From positions 4,154,001 to 4,218,000 of the forward strand of contig NZ_CP068760.1 of NCBI RefSeq assembly GCF_016775705.1: a stretch of 64,000 bases of DNA, read 5' to 3'. Origin of the DNA: Chryseobacterium cucumeris (lineage in GTDB: Bacteria; Bacteroidota; Bacteroidia; Flavobacteriales; Weeksellaceae). The translations under genes and the position numbers were made by a program. Below, in pieces: positions 24,765 to 32,399 of the stretch (within the stretch, counting starts at the first letter, position 1; each line of letters opens with the position of its first letter). A model generated the notes under the pieces. That model made no database searches, was not told where the DNA came from, and saw nothing but the letters and a program-made list of their open reading frames with translations.

Positions 24765-26153
24765 ATGAAAATTTTAGAAAATGTAATTGCCAATAAGAAC
24801 CTGGCGTTTACAGATGCTTCCACCGGTACAACAATACCGGTGGGAACACTGTACCGGTCTTTAGGCTTAAACCCCGTAGAAAAAGGGCTGCTCTTTTTAT
24901 ACAATGACAATCAGCTGCCAAGCATTGAGGTGCTTTTCAATTTTTACGGAACAGCGCACACGATTGCGGTACTGGGACAGAAACTGCATGAAGAATTCAA
25001 AGAACGTATTGAGGCAGAATACCGTCCGAAATACATCTTTGACCCACAAAGAGAAGCTATTGAAGGATATACTCTGAAAGCATTCTCAGACAACATCAGC
25101 ATCTTCGCAAAGGATGATTATAAAGCTGAGATTATCATTCACCCTGACATCAAAATCCTATTGAGTACTTCAGGAACTACAGGTGTACCGAAGCTGGTTA
25201 AATTATCTGATGAAAGTCTTTATCAGAACGCATTGAGCATCCTTCAGTACATGCCGATTCAGGGAACTGATGTAGTTCCTTTAAACGTACCGATCAACTT
25301 TGTATACGGATTCTCTATTTTCACGACCAACTGTATGCGTGCCGGAAGAATTGTCTGTACGGATAAAGACATTATGCAGAAAGCATTCTGGGACGAAATG
25401 GAGAAGTACGGCTACAGTACTTTAGGCGGAGTTCCCTTTCTTTATGAAAACCTGAACAGAATAGGATTTTTCAGAAAAGATTCTCCAAGTCTCAGATATT
25501 TTACCCACACCGGAGGTGTGATTAACGCGGAATTGAGAAAAACTATTTTCTCTTATTGTCATGAATTTAAAAAAGAATTCTTTGCACAATACGGACAGAC
25601 AGAAGCAGGCGGAAGAATGGCTTACCTTACCACAGAAGGATTGCTGGAAGAAGAAACATCAATCGGAAATGTGGTGGAAAGAGGAAGCTTCAAAATTGAT
25701 CCTGAAACGGATGAATTGCTGTTTTCTCATGTCAGTATTTTCGGAGGCTACGCCAATAAGCTGGACGATTTGACAACGTACGAGCAGCCTTCTGTACTGC
25801 ATACCGGAGATACCGCCAGAAAAGGTGAAAACGGGATGTATTATATCACAGGAAGAATAAAACGTATCATGAAGCTTTTCGGAATACGTCTTAATCTGGA
25901 TGAGGTAGAATTTATCCTTAAAAATGAAATGCAGGGCAATACTTTCGTATGTCTGAATGCCAATGATAAAAAAATTGTGGTATTGTATGACAATCCGGAA
26001 ATAGATCCTCAGATCATCACCGAAACCATTAAAAATAAACTGCGTATTAATCCACAATATGTACGCACAGAACGTATAGAATCATTCCCTTTATCACAAA
26101 ACGGTAAAATAAACTATCCCCTGTTACAAAAATTACAGCATGAAAACATCTAA
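24765..26153 (+). CDS. AMP-forming acyl ligase (ANL superfamily), likely loads the ACP
   Basis: 462 residues, short for ANL enzymes (about 500-550). Core motifs: TSGTTGVPK (135-143), YGQTEAGGRM, HTGDTARK followed by ITGRIKRIMKLFGIRLN, and the C-terminal catalytic lysine Lys448 in SQNGKINY. It activates a carboxylic acid as the acyl-adenylate and passes it to a thiol, here presumably the phosphopantetheine of the ACP 4 bp upstream. Its similarity to aryl/acyl-ACP ligases is only moderate, so an amino-acid substrate is not excluded. No condensation or ketosynthase domain is near, so it is not a disguised NRPS. Its 3' end overlaps the receptor gene by 14 bp. Confidence 0.85.
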   Translation: MKILENVIANKNLAFTDASTGTTIPVGTLYRSLGLNPVEKGLLFLYNDNQLPSIEVLFNFYGTAHTIAVLGQKLHEEFKERIEAEYRPKYIFDPQREAIEGYTLKAFSDNISIFAKDDYKAEIIIHPDIKILLSTSGTTGVPKLVKLSDESLYQNALSILQYMPIQGTDVVPLNVPINFVYGFSIFTTNCMRAGRIVCTDKDIMQKAFWDEMEKYGYSTLGGVPFLYENLNRIGFFRKDSPSLRYFTHTGGVINAELRKTIFSYCHEFKKEFFAQYGQTEAGGRMAYLTTEGLLEEETSIGNVVERGSFKIDPETDELLFSHVSIFGGYANKLDDLTTYEQPSVLHTGDTARKGENGMYYITGRIKRIMKLFGIRLNLDEVEFILKNEMQGNTFVCLNANDKKIVVLYDNPEIDPQIITETIKNKLRINPQYVRTERIESFPLSQNGKINYPLLQKLQHENI

Positions 26154-28581
26154 AACCCTTATATTACTTCTTGGTCTTGCTTTATCTTCCAATTCGCTTT
26201 CTGCACAGCAGGGCGACAGAGTTCATGGCAAAATCATGCTGTCTGAAAAAGCACCGGTAAAAAATGCTGTTTTAAGACTTGTCAACACATCTTATCAGGC
26301 AAAAACCAATAATTTAGGAGAATATTACTTTGAAAATGTGCCACCTGGAGAATATACCCTTCAGGTGGTTTTAAATGACATTGAACTGATGAGGGAATCC
26401 ATCCACATCCAGAAAGATGTCTATGAAATCCCTGCAATCTATGCCCCGTTAAACAATAATGTAATTGAGGGAATTACCGTATATGCAGTAAGCAGAAATA
26501 AATTTCTGGATAAAGACAGTACTTCAGTGGCCAAAATGCCTTTGAAAGTTCTTGAAAATCCACAGGCTTATACAAGCATCAACCAGCAGATCATGAAAGA
26601 ACAGCTTACTTACGATATTTCGGAAGTATTGAAAAATGTTCCGGGTATGGTAAAAATGCAGGGAAGCCCGGGAAGAGGTTCCGGAGACGGAAGTTTTTAC
26701 TACAGCCTCAGAGGTTTTCCTACCAAAGTATCGATGGTAGATGGTGTACCAGCCAATACCAATGGTGAGATTGATCCTTCCGATATTGAACGTCTTGAAG
26801 TCATCAAAGGACCTTCAGGAACGTTGTATGGAGGTTCTGTAACTTCCTTTGGAGGTTTGATTAACGCAGTAACCAAAAAACCGAAAGATTATTTCGGAGG
26901 AGAAGCTTCTTATCTGATGGGAAGCTACAATCTGAACCGTGTTACCGCTGATGTTTACGGCCCGATTACAGAATCCAGAAATATGTTATTTCGTTTGAAT
27001 GCAGCCTATCAGTATCAGAATGGTTTCAGAGATTCCGAATTCAGAAAATCATTCTTTGTAGCCCCAACTGTAAGCTACCAGGTTAATGAAAGATTGAAAT
27101 TTAACCTGGGAGCTCAGATTTACAATTATGAAGGAACAAATACTCCGATTATTTTCCTTCCGAGAACAAGGCAATATTTTGCCCATAATCCTGATGAACT
27201 AGGCTTTGACTGGAAAAGATCATATTCCAACAATGATATGACCTTAAAAGCGCCATCTATTAACGTAAAAGCAGAGGCTAATTACAAAATTTCAGATCAA
27301 TGGACTTCGCAAACCTTACTTTCAAGAAACTTCAGAAAAACGGAAGGATTATATCAATACCAGTTTATCAGAGGGACAACCAGTGATGCCCTGCTGGAAC
27401 GTAATGTACAGTGGCAGAACTCTGAAGCTTCTTCTACAAGTGTTCAGCAGAATTTCAATGGACAATTTAATATCGGGAAAATTAAAAATAAAGTATTGAT
27501 CGGATTGGATTATCTGAATCAGACAATCAATAATAACCATTCTCCAATTGTAGTCTTTGATAATGTCAACGGACAAAACTTAGAGGGATACCCGAATATT
27601 TCTAAAGATCTTGCCCTTCAAAAAATCCAGGCATTTACACAGGCAGCCATTCAGGCAGGCAAAACACCTTTAGTGAGAAATAATTCCGCATCAAACCTTT
27701 ATGGAGCCTATATTTCAAACGTCACTTATATTACGGACCGTTTGATTACGCTTTTAAGCTTGCGTATGGATCATTACGAAAGTAAAGGACAGCTTAATCT
27801 GAATGATAACAAACGTACCGGTGATTTCAGTCAGACTGCATGGTCTCCAAAAGTAGGAATTGTATATCAGATCGTTAAAGACCAGTTATCTGCCTATGGT
27901 AACTATATGAATGGTTTCAGCTATACAGCCCCTGTTGCCCAGCAGCTTCCGGAAATTAGCGGTGAGATGAAACCTCAGATGGCGAATCAGTGGGAAGTAG
28001 GAATCAAGGGAAATCTTTGGAGGAATAAAGTGAATTTCACGGTTGGATACTATGATATCCTTGTTGATAATATCCAGAGAGGAACCGGAGTGATCCGTGA
28101 CGGAAAAGAATACAATATTGTTGTTCAGGATGGAAAGCAAAGAAGCAAAGGGATTGAAATCGAAACCATCATGAACCCTGTTCAGGGATTAAATATCATG
28201 GCCGGATATAGCTACAATCACAGCAGATATGAAAAGGCTGATCCCGCTGTAGATGGGCGCCGTCCGGAATCTGCAGGTCCTGCCAATGTATTCAATTCAT
28301 GGATCAGTTATATTCTTCCGATCAAAGGACTTCAGGGACTAGGAATTGGTTTCGGGGTAAATCGTGTTGGAAAACAGATTACCGGAAATAAAGTGGTTAC
28401 CAGACAATTTGTATTTCCTGCCTATACTTTAGTGAATGCTTCCATTTCTCTTGAAAAAGAAAGATACAGATTAGGGTTTAAAATGAACAACCTGGGGAAT
28501 GCACAATATTTTGCAGGGCAGGGAGTGGTAGTCGCTCAGATGCCTCGTAATTTTGTTGCTGAGGTAAGCTTTAAATTTTAA
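26140..28581 (+). CDS. TonB-dependent siderophore receptor
   Basis: 813 residues. The signal peptide (MKTSKTLILLLGLALSSN, then SLSAQ) is followed by a carboxypeptidase-regulatory-like domain (residues ~27-100; GKIMLSEKAPVKNAVLRL), a plug (~135-245; SEVLKNVPGMVKMQG, MVDGVPANTNGEIDPSDIER) and a 22-strand barrel ending in VAEVSFKF with the terminal aromatic. The NVPGM and IERLEVIKGP motifs place it with the FhuA/FpvA-like siderophore group. It takes up the ferric form of the compound made by this operon, with energy from TonB-ExbBD encoded elsewhere. It overlaps the ligase by 14 bp and is followed 2 bp later by a PepSY protein. Confidence 0.93.
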   Translation: MKTSKTLILLLGLALSSNSLSAQQGDRVHGKIMLSEKAPVKNAVLRLVNTSYQAKTNNLGEYYFENVPPGEYTLQVVLNDIELMRESIHIQKDVYEIPAIYAPLNNNVIEGITVYAVSRNKFLDKDSTSVAKMPLKVLENPQAYTSINQQIMKEQLTYDISEVLKNVPGMVKMQGSPGRGSGDGSFYYSLRGFPTKVSMVDGVPANTNGEIDPSDIERLEVIKGPSGTLYGGSVTSFGGLINAVTKKPKDYFGGEASYLMGSYNLNRVTADVYGPITESRNMLFRLNAAYQYQNGFRDSEFRKSFFVAPTVSYQVNERLKFNLGAQIYNYEGTNTPIIFLPRTRQYFAHNPDELGFDWKRSYSNNDMTLKAPSINVKAEANYKISDQWTSQTLLSRNFRKTEGLYQYQFIRGTTSDALLERNVQWQNSEASSTSVQQNFNGQFNIGKIKNKVLIGLDYLNQTINNNHSPIVVFDNVNGQNLEGYPNISKDLALQKIQAFTQAAIQAGKTPLVRNNSASNLYGAYISNVTYITDRLITLLSLRMDHYESKGQLNLNDNKRTGDFSQTAWSPKVGIVYQIVKDQLSAYGNYMNGFSYTAPVAQQLPEISGEMKPQMANQWEVGIKGNLWRNKVNFTVGYYDILVDNIQRGTGVIRDGKEYNIVVQDGKQRSKGIEIETIMNPVQGLNIMAGYSYNHSRYEKADPAVDGRRPESAGPANVFNSWISYILPIKGLQGLGIGFGVNRVGKQITGNKVVTRQFVFPAYTLVNASISLEKERYRLGFKMNNLGNAQYFAGQGVVVAQMPRNFVAEVSFKF

Positions 28582-28583
28582 GA

Positions 28584-29771
28584 ATGAAGCTGAAATTCAG
28601 AAAAATTGCCTATCAGTTACATCTATGGCTCGGACTAACGTCCGGGCTTATAGTTGTTATCATGGCCGCTACAGGATGTATCCTGGCTTTTGAAGAAGAA
28701 TTAAAACATATTGTTCACCCCAACAGATATTACGTTGAAAATATCGGAAGAAAAAAACTTTCACTGTCTGAACTTACGGAAAAAGCAGAAAAAGCACTTC
28801 CCGAAGGTTTAAAGGTCAAAAGAGTTGTTATGCCTTCTGATCCCTTACGAACGTATGTATTCCGTACCTTAAAAATGGATGACGAAGCATGGACGTATTG
28901 GGGAACTTATCTTTATTATTACCGGATCTATGTAGATCCTTATACCGGAAAAATACAGGAAGTGGAAGACGCCAAAAAGGATTTCTTTGAAATTGTACTG
29001 GATCTTCACCGAAGACTTCTATTGGGTGAGAAAATTGGGAAAACGATTACCGGTTATTCCACATTGATATTTGCTGTCATTCTTTTATCGGGGCTTGTGA
29101 TATGGTATCCCCGAAAAATGAGTAAAGCCATGCTGAAAGGAATGTTTTTCATTAAAATATCGGCCAATTGGAAAAGGATTAATTATGACGCTCATAATGT
29201 TTTGGGATTCTATGCCATTATTCCTTTACTTTTAATCTCTTATTCTGCATTGATATGGAGCTTTGAAGATGTAGATAAATGTGTAAAGAACACATTGAAC
29301 AGAAATACGCCCACAGAAAAGAAAGCTAAGAGTACAATTCCTTCCGAAGAATTTTCAAACCGGGAAAATATTCTCAATCTGATTGGAAATACTATGGAAA
29401 AAGGATTGAAAGACAAAAAATCTGTACTTGTCAACTTTCCAAGATCGGAAGAAGGAACCTACTATGCTGAGCTGACGTATGACGGAAGACAATACAGAAA
29501 TGAACATTTTAATTTTGATCAATATTCAGGAGAAGTTTTAAAATCTCAATCGTATAAAAACAAAAATATAGGATATGGAACCGCATTAAGAGAAAGAAAT
29601 TATGATCTTCACACCGGAAGTATCCTGGGACTGACCACCAGAATTATCTATTTTCTGGCAGCAATTATCTCACTATCACTCCCGATTACCGGTTTTATTA
29701 TCTATTTGAATAAGAAAAAGAAGAAACCAAAACATAAGAAGAACAAAGTAGTTTTTCCTACTCATCATTAA
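28584..29771 (+). CDS. PepSY-associated transmembrane protein (putative ferric-siderophore reductase)
   Basis: 395 residues with four membrane helices: ~15-37 (GLTSGLIVVIMAATGCILAF), ~152-172, ~207-227 and ~355-377. Histidine-bearing segments (HLWLGL, DLHRRL, DAHNVLGFY, DLHTGS) probably bind two hemes. A periplasmic PepSY-like region lies between helices 1 and 2. Proteins of this family (FoxB/FsrB-like) sit next to siderophore receptors and reduce ferric hydroxamates in the periplasm. The basic C-terminus (NKKKKKPKHKKNK) is cytoplasmic. It is the last gene of the operon, 2 bp after the receptor; no clear terminator follows, only repeats. Confidence 0.88.
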   Translation: MKLKFRKIAYQLHLWLGLTSGLIVVIMAATGCILAFEEELKHIVHPNRYYVENIGRKKLSLSELTEKAEKALPEGLKVKRVVMPSDPLRTYVFRTLKMDDEAWTYWGTYLYYYRIYVDPYTGKIQEVEDAKKDFFEIVLDLHRRLLLGEKIGKTITGYSTLIFAVILLSGLVIWYPRKMSKAMLKGMFFIKISANWKRINYDAHNVLGFYAIIPLLLISYSALIWSFEDVDKCVKNTLNRNTPTEKKAKSTIPSEEFSNRENILNLIGNTMEKGLKDKKSVLVNFPRSEEGTYYAELTYDGRQYRNEHFNFDQYSGEVLKSQSYKNKNIGYGTALRERNYDLHTGSILGLTTRIIYFLAAIISLSLPITGFIIYLNKKKKKPKHKKNKVVFPTHH

Positions 29772-29822
29772 TAAAGAGAAGAGGTTATCTCAAAAGTCAA
29801 ATGACGTGGTTTTTGTGGCTTT

Positions 29823-29900
29823 GTCATTCTGACGAAGGAAGAATCTCATTATAATTTAACTAAGAGATTCTTCACTACATTTCATTTCGTTCAGAATGAC
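29823..29900. repeat. GTCATTCTGA-type dispersed inverted repeat
   Basis: GTCATTCTGACGAAGGAAGA at the left and a TTCGTTCAGAATGAC end at the right face each other across a centre containing AATCTC and GAGATTC. This sequence type (GTCATTCTGA..GAAGAATCTC) is known as a dispersed intergenic repeat in many bacterial genomes. It can fold into one long imperfect hairpin. Confidence 0.7.
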
Positions 29901-29969
29901 ACTTTACGTAGCCTCTTCACTTTTACTATTCAAAGCAAGAATATCCAGTATCAATTTTATCGCAGATAA

Positions 29970-30105
29970 AATCCTCGCGCCTTAAAACACATTGTTTTGG
30001 TCATTATTTGCGCCTTCGCGTTCAAAAATAAAATAATCTTTTTTTTGGAAAGTCGCAAAGGCGCAAGTTTTTTAATATTAATACATTTTTAAGACGCAAG
30101 AATAT
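29970..30105. repeat. GCGCCTT-type inverted repeat, family B copy 1
   Basis: GCGCCTTAAAA and TTTGCGCCTTCGCG on the left face CGCAAAGGCGCAAG and TTTTAAGACGCAAG on the right, so the element is a long imperfect palindrome. Elements with the same building blocks lie at about 35259-35492 and 55463-55652. Confidence 0.65.
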
Positions 30106-30218
30106 TTCGACTTCGCTCAATATTAGATTTTCAGCAGGAAATATGATGTATTTTTTCACAAACTTTATTGGTATCTATGAAAAATCTGCAAAATCTCCTA
30201 AATCTGCGAGAGATTTAA

Positions 30219-31733
30219 TCACCCAATCAATCCCTTCACATTTTTTGAAAACACCTCAATCCCTTTATTCATCTCTTCAAAATTAAGATCTCCAAATCCC
30301 AGACGCATTGCTGTAAGAACTTTATTCTGATACAACAGTGTTTTAGGAATAAAAAGATTATCCCTTGCACAATTCCGGCTCAGCTGCATCAGATTCAATG
30401 GGATATTCCATTCCAGCCATATGGCCAGCCCTCCGGAAGGTTTTTGAAAAGAGATAAAATCACCCAAATTCTCTTCTAACAACAAAGAAAAATAATCGCG
30501 TCTTTCCTGATATACCTTTAAAGATTTTTTCAGATAACGGTTGATTTCTCCCTCTGCAATCATTTCTCCTAATGCCCTTTCCATCAGAATATCTCCCTGA
30601 CGGTCGATGATCCCCAGATATTTACGCATCTCTGTCATCAGATTCTCTGGAGCAACAATAAATCCTGTCCTGAATCCCGGAGCCAAAGACTTTCCAAAAG
30701 AGCCGATATAGATCACCATTCCGTTCGTATCCGCACTGGCTAAAGGAAGAATGGGGCTTTTATCATAATGAAATTCATAATCATAGTCGTCTTCCAGGAT
30801 AATAAATCCGTATTCATTCGCTAATTCCAATAATTCAAATCTTCTCTGTGCACTCAAAGCAACGGTAGTAGGATAGTGGTGGTGCGGTGTCAGATAAAGC
30901 ATCCGGATTTTCTGCTTTTTACAAGCTTCGCGAACGCTTTCTACGATAATTCCTTCTTGATCAATCGGAATTGAAACAATATCAACCCCAGCTTTCATAA
31001 AGATCATATTAACGGAAAAATAGCTTAAAGCTCCTACTAATACGGTATCACCTTTGGAAAGAAGAATCTCGGAAACAATATAAATACTCATTTCCGTGCT
31101 TCTGGTAATAAGGAGATTATTCTTAGAAATAGGAAGTCCGCGGGAAAGATTAAGGTATTGGGATAAATGTTCTTTAAAAAATTCACTTCCGTCATGATTA
31201 TAATGTCCAAAAGCTTTCTGGCTGGATTTGCGTTTCAGGATAGAACTGTAAAACCGTGAATGCTGTCCGATTTGCGTTAAGCGGATATCCGGTACCCCGT
31301 CATTAAAGACATATTCACAATTGGAATGCTCAAAAGGATTATCTAAAATATTGGATGTTTTGAATGAAAAACCAGTCGAAACAGGGTAGTTCTGAAGGTT
31401 ATTTTGCTTAAAATCATTCAACTTAACAGGTTTTTCCTGATCTTTTCCAATCACAAAAGTTCCTTTGTTGGGAAAACTCTCCGTCCAGCCCTGCGCAGAA
31501 AGTTCATCATACACTGCAACCGCTGTATTTCTATGGATTTCCAGCATTTCACTGAAAGTTCTTGTCCCCGGAAGCTTGGTTCCGAAAGGCAAAAATCCCC
31601 GCTGAATCGCATTGATCAGCTGATTAGCGACCTGCAGATAAATAGATGTTTCTGATTTTCTATCAATTTTTATAAAACTTTCGTAAGGAATTTTAACCGG
31701 ACTATCCATAATATCAAAACTGGCACCATACAA
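30219..31733 (-). CDS. MocR-type regulator (GntR wHTH + aminotransferase fold)
   Basis: 504 residues. Residues ~20-97 are a GntR winged helix (GFLPFGTKLPGTRTFSEMLE, HRNTAVAVYDEL). The rest is a fold-type I aminotransferase domain with PLP lysine Lys348 in GSFGKSLAPG and the Asp loop LEDDYDYEF near 315. MocR proteins (PdxR, GabR, TauR) bind PLP-amine adducts and control genes for vitamin B6, GABA, taurine or amino-acid metabolism. It is divergent from the biotin operon with only 42 bp between the starts, so biotin genes are likely targets. The first residues (MYGASFD) may be extra: a start at Met9 is equally possible. Confidence 0.88.
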   Translation of the reverse strand: MYGASFDIMDSPVKIPYESFIKIDRKSETSIYLQVANQLINAIQRGFLPFGTKLPGTRTFSEMLEIHRNTAVAVYDELSAQGWTESFPNKGTFVIGKDQEKPVKLNDFKQNNLQNYPVSTGFSFKTSNILDNPFEHSNCEYVFNDGVPDIRLTQIGQHSRFYSSILKRKSSQKAFGHYNHDGSEFFKEHLSQYLNLSRGLPISKNNLLITRSTEMSIYIVSEILLSKGDTVLVGALSYFSVNMIFMKAGVDIVSIPIDQEGIIVESVREACKKQKIRMLYLTPHHHYPTTVALSAQRRFELLELANEYGFIILEDDYDYEFHYDKSPILPLASADTNGMVIYIGSFGKSLAPGFRTGFIVAPENLMTEMRKYLGIIDRQGDILMERALGEMIAEGEINRYLKKSLKVYQERRDYFSLLLEENLGDFISFQKPSGGLAIWLEWNIPLNLMQLSRNCARDNLFIPKTLLYQNKVLTAMRLGFGDLNFEEMNKGIEVFSKNVKGLIG

Positions 31734-31749
31734 CCATCCGGCAATATAC

Positions 31750-31768
31750 TACTTTTGACATCAAAATA
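31750..31768 (+). promoter_or_regulatory. Shared biotin motif, copy 1 (promoter/operator)
   Basis: TACTTTTGACATCAAAATA lies in the 42-bp MocR-biotin intergenic region; its first eight bases (TACTTTTG) match the TAnnTTTG -7 element. A copy identical at 17 of 19 positions ends at the bioA start codon (35554-35572). Confidence 0.5.
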
Positions 31769-31775
31769 AAAATCT

Positions 31776-32399
31776 ATGGAATTTCATCATCTGTTAAAAA
31801 AAATTGTACAGGAAGGAAGTACCCACGCCAAATGGCTGAACACGCTTTCATTTATGGAAAATGCCGGTGCAAGAAAAATATCAAAATGTGAACATCCAAC
31901 ATTAGTTTCTCAAATCCAGCTGAAACACGCTGCTGAAGAACACCGCCACGCTTATTATTTAAAAAAGCAGATTGGGAAAATAAACCCTGAACTCTGCAAA
32001 ACGTACGAAAGCAAAGAACTTCTGGCTCCTATCGCAACAAGCCAATATCTTCACTCATTGGATATTAAAGCCTGCCGTTATCTTCAGGAAGCTTTCCAAC
32101 TTAATAAAACAGATATTAAATATGCTGCCTATCTTTTCGTAACCTATGCTATTGAAGTCCGTGCAGATGAACTTTACCCTGTTTATCAACAGGCACTTAC
32201 CGAAGCTTCTTCTAAAATTATGGTAAAATCTATTATCCTTGAAGAAGAAGGACATCTGGAAGAAATGATTCATCAGCTCAATGAGTTTTCACCAGACTGG
32301 AAACACCATGCAGATCATATTCTGGACATAGAAAAAGAACTGCATAAAGAGTGGATTAATGCGATTACAGAAGAAGTAGCTCAATTAAATTATGCTTAG
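31776..32399 (+). CDS. Ferritin-like di-iron protein in biotin operon
   Basis: 207 residues, all-helical. The four-helix-bundle di-iron ligand set is complete and in order: Glu28 (FMENAG), Glu55-x-x-His58 (EEHRH), Glu127 (AIEVRAD) and Glu157-x-x-His160 (EEEGH). The E, ExxH, E, ExxH layout is that of bacterioferritin-like oxygenases, but length and sequence do not match iron-storage ferritins. It overlaps bioF by 8 bp and is transcribed as the first gene of the biotin operon, so a role in biotin synthesis is likely. Known flanking steps leave pimeloyl-thioester formation unassigned here. A function in oxidative C-C or C-H cleavage of an acyl chain is inference; a protective iron-binding role is the alternative. 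Confidence 0.75.
   Translation: MEFHHLLKKIVQEGSTHAKWLNTLSFMENAGARKISKCEHPTLVSQIQLKHAAEEHRHAYYLKKQIGKINPELCKTYESKELLAPIATSQYLHSLDIKACRYLQEAFQLNKTDIKYAAYLFVTYAIEVRADELYPVYQQALTEASSKIMVKSIILEEEGHLEEMIHQLNEFSPDWKHHADHILDIEKELHKEWINAITEEVAQLNYA

Larger units (their letters stand above)
29772..30218. other. 447-bp repeat-filled intergenic region
   Basis: Between the convergent siderophore operon and MocR gene lie a GTCATTCTGA inverted repeat (29823-29900), a family B element (about 29970-30105) and a short run with repeated AAATCTGC near 30180. No gene or classical terminator was recognised. Confidence 0.6.

Noticed and set aside
24515..26153. ACP plus ligase as a remnant of an NRPS
   Set aside because: No condensation, thioesterase or further adenylation domain is nearby and both genes are intact and tightly coupled to NIS genes.
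31776..32399. Iron-storage ferritin or bacterioferritin
   Set aside because: The di-iron ligands fit the fold, but there is no bacterioferritin-like sequence similarity, no heme Met and the gene leads the biotin operon.
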